From Oncomelania hupensis (Eukaryota > Mollusca > Gastropoda > Littorinimorpha > Pomatiopsidae): DNA of 64,000 nt. The stretch covers positions 30,319,555 to 30,383,554 of the forward strand of contig CM072527.1 in the NCBI GenBank assembly GCA_036898135.1, read 5' to 3'. A program made the position numbers and the translations under genes. Within the stretch, counting starts at the first letter, position 1, and each line of letters opens with the position of its first letter. Under the pieces are notes generated by a model. The model had not been told where the DNA came from and did not search any database. It saw nothing but the letters and a program-made list of their open reading frames with translations. This document shows, in pieces, positions 1 to 25,107 of the stretch.

Positions 1-672
1 TTTTGAACAACCTATCCCTGTGTCGGTCATCAGCAGGTGGCATATTGTCGTTGTCAGCCATGTGCCAGAATTTCAGAAGCAGAATGAAACGGTCACGTGG
101 CATCACAGCAGGAAAAGCAGGTGAACGCAAGAGTGGATCTCCAGTCCAGTAACTGTTCAAATCAGGTTTCTTGATAATGCCCATCAGAAGGACTAACCCA
201 ACAAAAGTCTTCATTTCCTCATCAGTTGTTTCATACCAAGCACGGGCACGTGAATGTGGTCTCAAATTTGCTGTTTCAAGGTATTCTGCAGCATATTTGT
301 TGGTTTGAATCCGAAAATGTTGCACAAGATCTCCAAAGAACAACATAAAATAGTCCAAAGGTTCAAAGTCTGTGGTATCCACTTGCACACCTGCATGAGC
401 AGTGAAATCAGGAATATCAGGCTCGAAGTTGTCAGCCTCTATCCAGTTGCGCTGCACACCTTGAGGTTGGCGACCGGCACCCCTGCCACCATGAGCCCCA
501 CGGGCACCCCTGCCACCACGAGCCCCACGGGCACCCCTGCCACCACGCCCTCCAGTCGGATTTGCACGATTTGCTGCACCATCACCACCATCATTCCTTC
601 TTCTGCCTTGTCTGCCTCTTCCTCTTCCTCCACCTCTATTTCTCAAAGGCACATCATCACCATGTTGGATGT
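1..672 (-). CDS. piggyBac transposase, exon 2 (5' part of the DDE domain, partial)
   Basis: The exon follows the acceptor at 673-675 and is open to the window edge. It begins with an Arg/Gly-rich stretch built from repeated GGRGARGA-like units (about residues 80-135 of the protein). It then enters the conserved piggyBac N-terminal domain: PLDYFMLFFGDLVQHFRIQT, AEYLETANLRPHSRARAWYE, FVGLVLLMGIIKKPDLNSYW, and RFILLLKFWHMADN near the edge. The transposase cuts and pastes its element at TTAA. The catalytic aspartates and the C-terminal zinc finger would lie beyond position 1. The RG-rich insertion arises from a short GC-rich tandem repeat (480-550) and is unusual for the family. Confidence 0.85.
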
Positions 673-724
673 CTGAAAACAAAAACAGCTTTGTTATTGT
701 ACTTATATTATCTCTCTCTCACAC

Positions 725-823
725 ACACACATACACAAGCCAGATATTGGCTCTGTTCTTAGTTTTATTATGAATGGTGACACACAAGCCAAATATTGGC
801 ACTGCAGTTTCATTATGAATGGT

Positions 824-872
<49 letters not shown>

Positions 873-1030
873 GCCAGATAGTGGCACTGTATTTTCATTA
901 TGATGAATGTTGACACAAACACACACAAAGCCAAATATTGGCACTGCAGTTTCATTATGAATGTTGACATACACAAGCCAGATTTGAACATTGTATTTTC
1001 ATTATGAATGTTGACACACACACTCACACA
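725..1030. repeat. degenerate ~60-bp tandem repeat with (AC)n in the piggyBac intron
   Basis: About five diverged units contain CACACAAGCCAGATATTGGC, a short spacer and TTTCATTATGAATG. A pure (AC)n tract occupies about 824-872. The array lies wholly inside the transposase intron (673-1256). Confidence 0.7.
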
Positions 1031-1256
1031 GTTGATTTGTTGTGTCAACAGTCGACACGCCCACTGTTATATTAGCCTATGCCTGCAAATGTCCCACCCC
1101 CCACACCCACCCCATACCCCACCTTCTCAGAAGAAAATAGTATGCACAAGCAAGTCATTTCACTTCCAGAAATAAACACAAGAATATAAAGCTAATTCAA
1201 AACACAATACATAATCCAAACAAACGAAAACAAGGAGAAACTACAGTACAACTTAC

Positions 1257-1461
1257 CACTACTGCCACTAGCAACTTGATCACCTTGACCATCATCGACG
1301 ATAAAATCACTGTCACTGTCACTGTCACTTGCGTCAGAATTCACAGGTTCATAATCAGAATCATTGTTTTCATCGCCATCAAAATCTTCTTCACCACTAT
1401 CACTGTCTCGCATTACTTCAGCAAGAACGTATTCGAGAGACACACGCCTTTGACCAGCCAT
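1257..1461 (-). CDS. piggyBac transposase, exon 1 (acidic N-terminus)
   Basis: The exon starts MAGQRRVSLEYVLAEV and continues into a strongly acidic Ser/Asp region (SDASDSDSDSDFIVDD). Such an acidic leader is usual before the piggyBac DDE domain. It ends at a good donor (gtaagt, complement of 1251-1256) after one base of a codon. The chosen ATG is 1459-1461. An in-frame upstream ATG at 1561-1563 would add a basic, Cys-containing leader. Joining to the acceptor at 672/673 preserves the frame. The acidic composition alone is not diagnostic; the call rests on the exon 2 match. Confidence 0.75.
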
Positions 1462-1650
1462 GTTTTGTCGAAGAACACAATCAAACAAGTGGTTTTTGCA
1501 ACCACGAAACCGGGTCTGTGACTGCCGGAAAAAAGCGCCTAAGCTTTCCAAGCTTTCAGACACGAAAGAGCTTCAAGGGAAGTAACCGAATTACTCGTTT
1601 TTTCTTGTTCTTCTGCTATGCGAATCGAAAGTACAAGAGTGCTACAATCG

Positions 1651-1729
1651 GACGTACTTTGTACGTCAATAAGCATTGCAAGGCAGTCAGAGTAGACGTA
1701 CATCGTACGTCATGAGCGCAGCAAAAGGG
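1651..1729. repeat. piggyBac terminal region with paired GACGTAC palindromes
   Basis: GACGTACTTTGTACGTC (1651-1667) and GACGTACATCGTACGTC (1695-1711) are near-identical palindromes 44 bp apart. They sit next to the terminal GCAAAAGGG that abuts TTAA. They are candidate subterminal transposase-binding sites. Confidence 0.55.
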
Positions 1730-1775
1730 TTAAAACTATCCTAACGTTTGTTTGTTGCACAATATGTCAAATTTG

Positions 1776-1935
1776 GCGGCAGGGATAGCTCAGTCGTCAG
1801 AGTGCACGACTTGTGTACGTGCGTCTCGGGCGACGTGGGTTCGAATCCTGACTTCGGCAAACTATTTTGTGATAGCTGGATAGTAGTGGCCAGCGCTTTA
1901 AGAAGCTCCCTGAGTATAAAAGAGTAATAATCACT
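1776..1935 (+). repeat. tRNA-derived SINE (family B here)
   Basis: The sequence has a Pol III A box (TAGCTCAGTCG) and B box (GGTTCGAATCC) at tRNA-like spacing, followed by a non-tRNA tail ending in GCCAGCGCTTTAAG and an A-rich end. A second copy lies inverted at 38311-38505. It is not a functional tRNA because the cloverleaf is degenerate and a SINE body follows. Confidence 0.7.
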
Positions 1936-2203
1936 TTCTTTTCCATGTCATTTTATGGCTGAGATTGTTATGTTTTTTATGTGGAATTATAGGAAAAGCA
2001 ATAGTACAATTAGGCAGAGTTAAAAAAATCAACTAAAGATTTTTTTTGCAATATAATTTTGTGTGGCAACATTATTTTATTGGATATTTTCTTATGATGA
2101 ATGGTTACACAGCTGTATTTTGTATGTGAATTATTTATAGTCTAACCAAATTCTGTGAAATTCTACCACTCTCATACTTTAGGAGAAAAATCATGTAATC
2201 TGA

Positions 2204-16112
<13,909 letters not shown>

Positions 16113-16964
16113 CCTCTTGCGACCTTCACTGCCTAGCAACCAGGATTGTTCCTTCCTATAGAAACTCTGGCCATTACTGTAGCAACCAAAAACTAGTTGC
16201 TTTGGTACGAAGAGACCAAATAGTGAAACAGTTGATATTGCCTAGCAGCCAGTGCTGTTCCCTGGCAACCGATAGTTGCTTAGCAGTGTCAGTAGACAGT
16301 TACTTTCCTGGTGACTGATTAGGTTTCCATAGCGACTTTGGTTGTTTAACAGCAGTTGATGCTCTTTGAGGTTGCTTTTCAGCAATATCAACCTTCATTT
16401 GACCTCTGTATTGGACTGGCAGTGAATGTTGTAGGCACCTAATTAGCAACAGGCGATTTTATCCCTGATCATTACTTACATTGAGACTCGCTGTGGTAAA
16501 GTTCGTTATGGAAGAATTCGCAACATAAACGTGAGATTCATTTTTTTGTTTTTTTAATTGACATCTCAAGTTGAACTTGAGATTAATTTTTTAATTGTGA
16601 CATCTCAAAGGTGACTGTTGACAGTTTTTCCTTGGATATTTTATTGCGTCTTCACACACAAAGTTCACTGTGACCTTGACATTTCCTGTTGCTTAGCAAC
16701 ACAGAAACTGCCAGGCAATGAAGCGGCCCAGTGATTGTGTACAATCAGGCCAAGGCTGAACTTGGTGATATGTCAATGGCTGCAAACTGTAACATACTCT
16801 GGAGTGAGAGACAATAATCAGGATGTGAACGCTGCACATTGCTGCATGTGAGTGGGATGGGTGGAGTGTGTGTGTGTGCGTGCATGTGTGTGTGTGTGTG
16901 AGGGGTTGTGGACACAGGAAGATATTGAACAATAGTCGCATATGGAACAGTGACAACCAGCCAT
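16113..16964 (+). other. probable PKN 3' untranslated region
   Basis: The non-coding sequence after the PKN stop has repeated short motifs (CCTAGCAACC-, CCTGGCAACC- and TTGCTTAGCA-like). No poly(A) site can be chosen with confidence. Confidence 0.4.
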
Positions 16965-17386
16965 CAGAGGTGCCAACCAGTACGGATTGACCGTATTTAA
17001 TTCCGGCAAAGTGAATTAACTATGGAAATACGATAGCTTTCATAAAAATACGGAGGAGAAGTTGCCGATCGTTTATCTTTGCCAGCGGTGCTTTTGTACC
17101 AGTTTCTGGTCTTATAATAGTACTCCTGCACTCACTGAACGTCGCTGTGTTCAACAAGCTGATTTTCATGGTGATTTTAGAGTAAACAGGTGTGGTGTTC
17201 AAGCTGATTTTCATGGTGATTTTAGAGGACTGAAAATAGCCTGCTGTTTCAGAGGGAAGCCTGTCGTTACTTTATAGTGTCATAGACGTTGTTTTTTTCG
17301 AGAAAAAAAATATTGACAAGTGTTAAAAAATACTGACAAACAGGTCCGGAAATACTGACAAGATGATTAGGGGGTTGGCACCTCTG
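16965..17386. mobile_element. hAT-like MITE, 422 bp, with 6-bp target duplication
   Basis: It opens CAGAGGTGCCAACC and closes GGTTGGCACCTCTG, a perfect 14-bp terminal inverted repeat. AGCCAT is duplicated at 16959-16964 and 17387-17392. There is no coding potential. CAG...CTG termini and a short duplication suit a hAT derivative. Confidence 0.75.
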
Positions 17387-17991
17387 AGCCATAGAGAGAG
17401 AGAGAGAGGGAGGGGAGTAAGTGAAAATTGAGTAGTGTGAGAGCTAGAACAAGCTACAAAGAAAAAAAATCGCAAGTATTTGCTAAAAGAATAGAAAAGA
17501 TTTGTACAAAAAGCAGAAAAGTGGCGGAGAGAGCGGTAATAATGATAATAAGGCATTATTAAGTCGCATTACTAAAGAGCATGCATGTCTTTTCTGGTTG
17601 AAAAGAATGTCTTTTGTGTATAGTTGGATGAGTTTGACCCCAACATGTGACAAAGTTTTGTCATAATATTTATCTTGCCAACAATTCATGACAGCTAATA
17701 ATGCTGTTCACAAGTAAGATACCTACCTACCTATAAATGGAAGGAGAAAAAGAACACTATTTAAAGGCTTTTTTATTTTTAATATCAATTTACAGCTCTG
17801 AGGTGTAATGCATGTGAAAGAGGGGATGGAGAGAGAGAGAATGAGAAAATAGATATTTGTGCGAGTGATTGCCACACATCCTGTCCCAGACTCGCTGAGT
17901 ACCTCTCACTAGTCGCAACAGCTTTTGAGCAGGCATTCCTATTAATGCTAGGGTTTTTAGTACCATCGTGAAGTCTTACCTTATTTTTCAG
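17387..17991 (+). other. non-coding stretch downstream of PKN
   Basis: Purine-rich runs and AT-rich sequence. No gene or element terminus is recognised. Confidence 0.45.
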
Positions 17992-18063
17992 TGCGGGACA
18001 TGGATGTCGATGCCATGACGTACTTCAAGCAATCCTGCAATCTGTTTGTAATGAGAGGAAGAA
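17992..18063 (+). other. orphan exon-like segment of unknown affiliation
   Basis: A strong acceptor (ttatttttcag) and strong donor (gtaagc) bracket exactly 72 nt. Phase 1 reads AGHGCRCHDVLQAILQSVCN and phase 2 reads RDMDVDAMTYFKQSCNLFVM; both are open, phase 0 has a stop. It could be a spliced 3' UTR exon of PKN, an early exon of the downstream gene, or a chance match. Confidence 0.25.
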
Positions 18064-18763
18064 GTAAGCCTTGTCTAGTGTCGGCTACATGGTGCGAACA
18101 AGTTTTTGAGGGGGTGGGAGAGAGAGAGTAGGAAAGAAGAGAGTGTGTGTACAGTGGAACTTGATTTTGAAGTGGATTGCACACAAACTATTATGCAATG
18201 TAGAAACCAGTGTGTATCATTATCAATGGTATTTGTAGTCATGAAGTAGGAACAATGTGCAAGCGCTGTGAAAATGAATGGAAAACATATATGTGTGGAG
18301 AAATGCAATAACGCCTGTATTGCCACGGTTGGTTTTGATGAAAACATGTGTATGCAAGGGAGTTCTTAACGCATTTTGCACTTTTTAGCATGTTTTGGCA
18401 TAAAGTTGTGTATCCTATGCAATTGGACGGGGTGGAATTTTTGCTTGAAGGAGAAGAAGGACAACAGGTACAACATGTTCATAGAACTGAGATGTGTTTC
18501 GAACAATATTGAACAAAACTTCAGTGGTGAAAAAAAGAAATATTGAGCGAGTGATAGAAAAGCTTGGAGAACAGACAGATGTACAAACAATATTTAAGGA
18601 AAGTCTGTTATAAAGCATGAATGCTGTTTTGTTTTAGTTTACTTTTAAAAGCATCAACATTATTTTTGTTTCTTACCAGTGTACTTGACATCTTCAATGT
18701 ATTCCTGTGAGCAGTGAACTTGAAAAATTTTATAGTTGAATGTTTGAAATTGGCTCGGGTTGG

Positions 18764-19128
18764 CTATTGGTATACTTGAAAGTCTGCGATGACTACTGGT
18801 ATTCATGAAAGTCTGCGATGACTACTGGTATTCATGAAAGTCTGCCATGACTACTGGTATTCATGAAAGTCTGCAATGACTACTGGTATTCATGAAAGTC
18901 TGCCATGACTACTGGTATTCATGAAGTGACTGGTATTCATGAAAGTCTGCCATGACTACTGGTATTCATGAAAGTCTGCCATGACTACTGGTATTCATGA
19001 AAGTCTGCAATGACTACTGGTATTCATGAAAGTCTGCGATGACTACTGGTATTCATGAAAGTCTGCGATGACCATTGGTATTCATAAAAGTCTGCAATGA
19101 CTACTGGTATTCATGAAAGTCTGCGATG
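18764..19128. repeat. 29-bp minisatellite, about 12 copies
   Basis: The unit is TACTGGTATTCATGAAAGTC then TGCGATGAC, with C/G and A/G variants. One copy is internally truncated near 18925. Confidence 0.92.
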
Positions 19129-20473
19129 CTTGTTACATTTATTTTCACAGTTGTAATGTATGTATGCTTAAAAGTGTGTGGACAGAACATAATGACTGTT
19201 GTAAACCAAGCACCTCATGTATATATATCTATATATATATATTGACTACACCTAAAGTTTTGCAAACGTGCGACACATTTTAGTTGTAAATTTGGGTGTG
19301 CCAGATTGTTGTGAACTTTGATGGCCACACGTTTCAATTATACATTTGAGAGTGCCCGAGTGTTGCACACGCGTGATTTTCCAACAACTCTAACTTCTGC
19401 TAATCAGGTGTACAATTTTATTACGCTGAGAAGTGTTCATTGGTGAAATAATTTTCCTGACTGAAAACTACTAAATCCAGTATACAATTTCGTACCTAGC
19501 ATCACTTTCTGTGCAGGACCTCTTAACTCCATCTTTTGCAAGTTGTCACTTATTTTGTTGTTGTTGTAAATAGAAAGGTATTTATATAGCGCTTTTTCCT
19601 GTGGACAGACCAGTTCAAAGCGTTGCAACTCTTTGTTTTCCAGCGTTTCTTTTCCTCTGCTGTATGTATTTGAAAAATCTTCTGATACCCAAATAGAAAT
19701 TTGTCAAAAATGTGTACATCATTTTGTTCTGGCTTGTCCAATATTCTTGACCAAATATTTCAGTTAAAAATAAAAGAACAACACACAAAAATACAGCAAC
19801 AAAAATACAGTGATCTATGATTGGCTGCAGTATTAGTATTAGTATTATCAATGTGAAAGAGACAGCTGATCTATATTTGTAAAATTCTTACCTCGTCTTT
19901 CCTTTTCTTTTAAAAATAACAAAAAATGAGATACCAGCTCACACGGGCGGTGGCGATATTCTGCGAAGTGTTCATTGCTGGGATGATTTTAATTGTACCA
20001 ATAAAATAAATGTACATGACCTTTCACAAGCTGTATAGTGTTCATTGATGGAATTTCAACATTTTTACTGATTGGCGGAAGCTCCCGAGACGTGCTGAAA
20101 TGTGTGCTGTTGCAATGAAGTAATGAAATTAGAATTTGTATAATTGTGCATTCGTTGTTTACAGTCCACTATATTGGTGTGTAGAAGATATTAGACAAAC
20201 GTAGACACAAAATACTGTTGATGCACCGTGTGTGTATTCTGTGTCTATATTCTCTCTGCATGATGATCTGTATATTTGGAAAGTTGAATGTTTGCAGCAA
20301 AGATTTTGTTTCCTGTTTTGAAATGTGTCGCCGCAGTTTAACATTTCTTTGTCTCTCTCTCTCTCAAGTCTTTTGATCAAACACTATGTGGCATAAGTTT
20401 TGTTTTATTATATTCTTGCTGTCTTGTTTTACAATATTTACTTGTTTTTTTAATCTTACATATTTGCTTATTT
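19129..20473 (+). other. AT-rich non-coding stretch
   Basis: No exon, element end or RNA gene is recognised. A GTATTTATATAGCGC motif near 19575 resembles SINE 3' ends. Confidence 0.4.
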
Positions 20474-20474
20474 C

Positions 20475-20524
<50 letters not shown>

Positions 20525-20535
20525 TTCATTCATTC
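20474..20535. repeat. (ATT)n then (ATTC)n microsatellite
   Basis: Pure (ATT) units followed by ATTC units. Confidence 0.9.
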
Positions 20536-21002
20536 ATTTAATATTATTTTGTACATGTACATTTTGACTTTTGTTGTCTTTTTTGCAAGATGGTTGCTAA
20601 TCATGTTTCTTTGCAGCAGTCAACTGCACCTCAATTTTGATGTCGTTTCACATTTTGTTGAGAAATATTTTTTGTGTTCAAACAAGATAATTTATGATTA
20701 ATTTCTTTCTCAATTCAATTCTACAAAGACCCGGCACCCCACCTCTCACCCCCACCTCTACTTCCCCGCCACAAACCTCTACAATATTCCAGGTTTACTC
20801 GTCCTTCCAAAACAAAATGACATTTCAACTGATGTTTATGTGCTTTAGTTATGAGCCATTGTACTAATTTTGATGGGTTATACCCCTTGCTTAGCTCAAT
20901 TGTTTATCCAAAAAATGTCATTGGCTATAAAAATGTTACTCGGTCAATCAATGGCTGCAACAGATTTATTCAGCCAATTGTTATTTTGCCAGGTATTGCC
21001 TC

Positions 21003-21138
21003 TGACTCAAAAGAAAACCTAGCATCTGAAAGTTTGATACAGTCACAACCAATGGCAATGTATGGTATATATATCTGACTCAAACTAGCATCTAATAACA
21101 GTCACAATCAATAGCATTGTATGGTATATAAAGATGTT
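21003..21138 (+). repeat. diverged two-copy tandem repeat
   Basis: GACTCAAA, CTAGCATCT, CAGTCACAA, CAAT and TGTATGGTATATA recur in the same order in two adjacent ~65-bp blocks. Confidence 0.5.
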
Positions 21139-21238
21139 TATTGTCTTATGCTTTTGTATAAGTTATTTTTATGATTGGCTATGAAAGTTTTACCCAGCCA
21201 GTCATTGCCTGTGAAAGTTTTCCTCTGCCAATCACAAT

Positions 21239-21432
21239 GCATGGGATGCCTTTATTGTAAAGTGACCGGCTGGAGGAGTGACTTCATTGTTACCACTAGG
21301 GTTATTTCAGCAGATTTTTTTATACGGATCAGGGGTGAATCTTCTTTCAACCAAGTTTTCCTGATTTTGTGGTCCTGATTCGGCTCTTTACAGTCTGCTG
21401 GACTCTGTAAGCAATGAATAACTAACTAACCA
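21239..21432 (+). repeat. 5'-truncated family R retroposon
   Basis: It begins at GGGATGCCTTTATTGTAAAG and ends CTGGACTCTGTAAGCAATGA then an (ACTA)n tail, as in complete copies. Confidence 0.75.
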
Positions 21433-22384
21433 ATCACAATGCATCTTAGAAATTGGTTAGTCAAACTTAGTATAATGGCTTATTACAATTGCAAGGGCAT
21501 AGTGAGAAATGTTATTTGATTATGTAAAATTTTATGTCGGCGTCATGTTTAAGTGAATGCTTGTCATATAAATGCTTTGATTTTGAGAATAATTTTATAT
21601 TACAGTCCATTTTACATGAAAATAAACTAAACTTCAAATATTGCGTGTTAGTATATGTTGCCTTTGAGAATATCTGTGTGTATGTTAGCATGGTCTAATA
21701 GCCATAAACTCATTTTGCTCATTTCAGCAACAATAAAGATATATTTTAAACGGTAATGTTGTTGTTGCTGGTTGTGTCTTTTTTTTTTTTTCTTTTTTTT
21801 TAAATTATGAACGTGTTCAGCAACAACAGCAAACAAGTACAGCTAGTGACTTTTATTTCCCAACAAACATTTTACAATATCGGGTATAAGGGAGGATCAA
21901 TGTTTTAGTTGGTATGAAAACTTTCATCAGGATTTTCCTATGAAGGATCAGCTAGAGGAAACGTGCAATATGACCTTTAGTTGACGAAATAAAACATGTC
22001 AAGAAACGTTGCAATAAGACAGAGTAAAGTGTTTGCTATGTTTGGTGAGTCAAAGTTTGATTTTTGTACGTAATGCGGAGTGGTACTTTAGGGGTCAGCA
22101 GAGCAGAGGAATTTTTTTTTTTTTTAATGTGTGGTCGTGAAAGATGATGCTTAAGTTTGTGCATGGCACTTTTTTCCCTCTCTGAGTCCAGTTTGAGTTT
22201 GTGCACCTCATTGTGCATCTCAAGTTGATTTGTATGGACTTTGTAAATTTGTAATTTGTTTGTTCATTAATTCGAACCAACAAGTCTCATTTTGAATGTT
22301 TCATGATGCTTGAAAAGTGAGTTAATTTTGAAAAGACTGTTTGAAAAGTGTCTGAGGTTTGAAAGTATTGCTATGCTATGCAAC

Positions 22385-23464
22385 GAGACAAATGACAGAG
22401 GTCTGAGACTTGGAGTTTGTCAGATACAATAATCTGATACTGGCAAACACTCTTGGTCCCCACAAAAAATCCAGACGATGGACCTGGCACATTCCCAGCG
22501 GGGAACATCACAACCAGATTGACTACATCATGGTCAAGAAACCAAGTGTCAAAATTGGCAATACCCGCACTTTTCCAGGAGCAGACATTGGAAGTGACCA
22601 TGATCTTCTGATGATGTCTTTTCGGCTCCACTTGAAGAGAGTAAATAGAGCAAAGCGCACCACGCTGAAGTTCGACCTGGACAAACTGCATGACCCGGAG
22701 GTGGCAGAAATATTCCAAGCCACAATTAGAGGGAAATTTGCACCACTGCTCATTTTCAGAGCTGGTGAAGTAGATGTCATTGCCATGACCACCATTTTCA
22801 ACTCGGCAGTGACAGATGCCGCCACTGAGATCCTTGGCAATTTAGGATCTATGTGACAAATAAAGAGAGATAAAAAGGAGAAAAAACACTTCCCAGGGAA
22901 CTGATGCCTACAGAAAAATCAACAGTGACCTCCGAAAAGGCATGTGTATAGCAAAGGAGAACTGGATAGAAGATCAATGCAGTGAAATAGAGAATAATCT
23001 TAACAAAAAAAAGGCCTACCAGACTGTGAAACGGCTGACAAGTGTTAAACTGCCCAAGGTCTCCACGATCCAAAGCAAGTATGGCTTGTGCCTTACCAGA
23101 AGAAAAAGTCTTGGACAGATGACAGAGTACTGCTTTGATCTTTACAACCACACACCAAACGGAGACCCATGTTCCCAGAACAGAACATTTAGGAGCAACT
23201 GTATCAGACAATGGGTCCCAACAGGAAGTCCTCTCCAGGATAGCACAAAGAACTGCTGCCCTGAGAAGGTAGAAACCCATTTGGAAAGACAGGAACATCA
23301 GTCTACACTCAAAGGTAAGGTTGCTGCGCTCCCTTGACATCTATATCTTCCTATACTCTTGTCAAACATGGACCCTCACAGCAGACCTACAACAAAGAAT
23401 ACTAAGTATGAAGGTGCTACAAAAGACTTCTGGGCATTTCCTATAACCAGCACATCACCGAGGA
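22385..23464 (+). pseudogene. RTE-like LINE fragment: endonuclease C-terminus and RT remnants
   Basis: One open frame (22410-22856) gives LEFVRYNNLILANTLGPHKK, RRWTWHIPSGEHHNQIDYIM and DIGSDHDLLMMSFRLHLKRV. These carry the SDH signature of APE-type endonucleases. Downstream come reverse-transcriptase remnants (SNGSQQEVLSRIAQRTAAL-like, then LQQRIL) in broken frames. The copy has internal deletions and is dead. Confidence 0.8.
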
Positions 23465-24283
23465 AGTCTAATAATAATAATAAATATGGATGTTATATGT
23501 GCCGTATCCCTAAACAGGGTTCGTACTCTCTTTGAAGGTTTTTGAAAGTTTGGGAGAAACTGGGTTCCATTTTCCAGGCCCTGGAAAGTCTTTGAAAACT
23601 TAATAAAGTGTCTGTGGTTTGTGAAAGTTTGTGAATTCTGACAGAGTGCACCATCTCTGCTTCTGGGATTCACACAACACAAGCAAATATGACGAGAGAA
23701 AAATTCGGATAAGAATTGAGGTGCATTGAATTAATTTAATTTTTTTGTTGGTTGGAGAGACGAATCAGTGTACTTTTGTTTTCTGTCACCGGAAATGAGG
23801 CATTTTCCTTTCAAAAATCTGGAAATGAGTTCTTTTAGAAGGAAGCAAAAGTCGGTTGCAAAAATGCCGGGATCGTGAAGATTTCATGATTTGTGGTAAA
23901 CTTCAGCAATCTATCCTGTGTTTATTAGTCTTTAAAAATTTTCATATTGTCTTGAAAGTTTGGGAACAGTTTGGGAATTTTGTGATGATTTTAGAGTATG
24001 AACCCTGCTAAATCAGACTCAAAGCTGGTGATCTGTAACCAACATCAAGCTCACATGTTACAGACACTCCCCTAGGTATGCAACAAACACATATTCGTCA
24101 CTCAAACGTAATGGTGTTTAAGGGCAAGTCACTATTAGAAGCAGGATATTAAAATCGAATTTTATTTTTGAAATGTTAGATTAGACTGCAATATTGAAAG
24201 GAGGGAAGAAACTGGAGTACTCAGAAAAAAACCTCTATGTCCTGAAAAGTCTGGTACCTAAGTGATGTTCGTCCTATGCAGGG
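23465..24283 (-). repeat. SINE (family C here), minus strand, interrupted by a hAT MITE
   Basis: From the (AAT)n tail at 23470 it matches the copy at 29845-30337: TAAATCAGACTCAAAGC, ACATGTTACAGACACTCC, then AACTGGAGTACTCAG. The tRNA-like head has been lost on the right. The MITE at 23515-24007 splits it at TAAATCAG. Confidence 0.65.
23515..24007. mobile_element. hAT-like MITE nested in a SINE, 493 bp
   Basis: The termini CAGGGTTCGTACTCT and AGAGTATGAACCCTG are inverted repeats. CTAAA flanks both sides. The uninterrupted SINE at 29985 reads TTAAATCAG across the site, confirming the empty-site sequence. There is no transposase. Confidence 0.75.
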
Positions 24284-24543
24284 CTCCAAACTTACGATTT
24301 TTGGTTAAGGTATTATGATGAATGCCTGTAAATGGTGTAGGAATGGTGAATAGTAGAATAATAATTATTAGTTTATGTTGATCTCTCAATGCTTATTGTT
24401 GAAAAAAAAAGTAATGTGGCATTAATTAGGCTATGGAAATTGTGGTACATGATGTCCAATCTCGTTAAATTTGAATAGAAATGCAGAATGGTAGAAGTTC
24501 ATTGGACGTCCCAAAGCTTTGCCTATAGAAGTAACAAATGGAG
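24284..24543 (+). other. unassigned non-coding sequence
   Basis: It starts with GCAGGGCTCCAAACTTACG, similar to a hAT terminus, but no matching opposite end was found. Confidence 0.35.
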
Positions 24544-24587
24544 TTAAGTAAGCTAGTTAGTTATTGTTTATAGGGTCCAGCGGACAT
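24544..24587 (-). mobile_element. 44-bp, extremely truncated family R insertion with 12-bp target duplication
   Basis: The minus strand reads GTCCGCTGGACCCTATAAAC then AATAACTAACTAG, the family R 3' terminus. TAACAAATGGAG is repeated on both sides (24532-24543 and 24588-24599). Confidence 0.8.
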
Positions 24588-25107
24588 TAACAAATGGAGA
24601 AAAAGATGTTTTTAACACTTTTTGCTTGTCATTCGTAGAAGTTAAGTGACACTTATTACTGCTATAGTATTGGGGCAGTGTTATGAACGCCTATAAGGAA
24701 CAAATAGGAAATGTACACCTTTCCAGGGAGACAAAACGTGTGTGCAGAACAGGCGTGATAAAGGCACCTCACCTAAAGAGATGGACAGGAGTGTATTGAT
24801 AGCACCTTGGATACAACCTTTATCAGATGCTATCCTCCTGGGAATGATAGGAAAAGATCTATCTCCCATTCTCTGCTGCCAATGGTTGGAAATTCTAAGT
24901 TAGGCGTGGATGTGTGCCATGGATACAGATGACCATTTGGCTGTGGTCTCAGCTCGTCAGTGTAACGGATGGGCTTGCTGAACAAATCTGACTGATTTGC
25001 CAACGCATTACAAGGCGCCTGAATGAAGTCCTCAGGAGAAGGAAAAAAAAACACCTTGGTGTAAACAAAGAGTATCCATAATATGACTTGTGGGCACCTG
25101 AAATGGA

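Larger units (their letters stand above)
1..1733 (-). mobile_element. piggyBac-type DNA transposon, 5' portion (runs off the left edge)
   Basis: The transposon lies on the minus strand. Its 5' terminus abuts TTAA at 1730-1733, the target site piggyBac elements duplicate. The end reads CCCTTTTGCTGCGC inward from the TTAA. Two 17-nt palindromes follow at 1695-1711 and 1651-1667, then a two-exon transposase gene. The other terminus is outside the window. The reading frame is open up to the edge, so this may be a fairly young copy. Confidence 0.8.

Noticed and set aside
1776..1860. Functional tRNA gene
   Set aside because: A and B boxes are present but the acceptor and anticodon stems do not pair properly and a SINE body follows; a second dispersed copy exists.
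18764..19128. CRISPR-like array of 29-bp repeats
   Set aside because: There are no spacers between units; it is an ordinary eukaryotic minisatellite.
22523..22840. 105-codon minus-strand ORF
   Set aside because: Antisense shadow of the LINE endonuclease frame at 22410-22856.
24283..24310. hAT terminus CAGGGCTCCAAA
   Set aside because: No matching inverted end or target duplication was found within reach.
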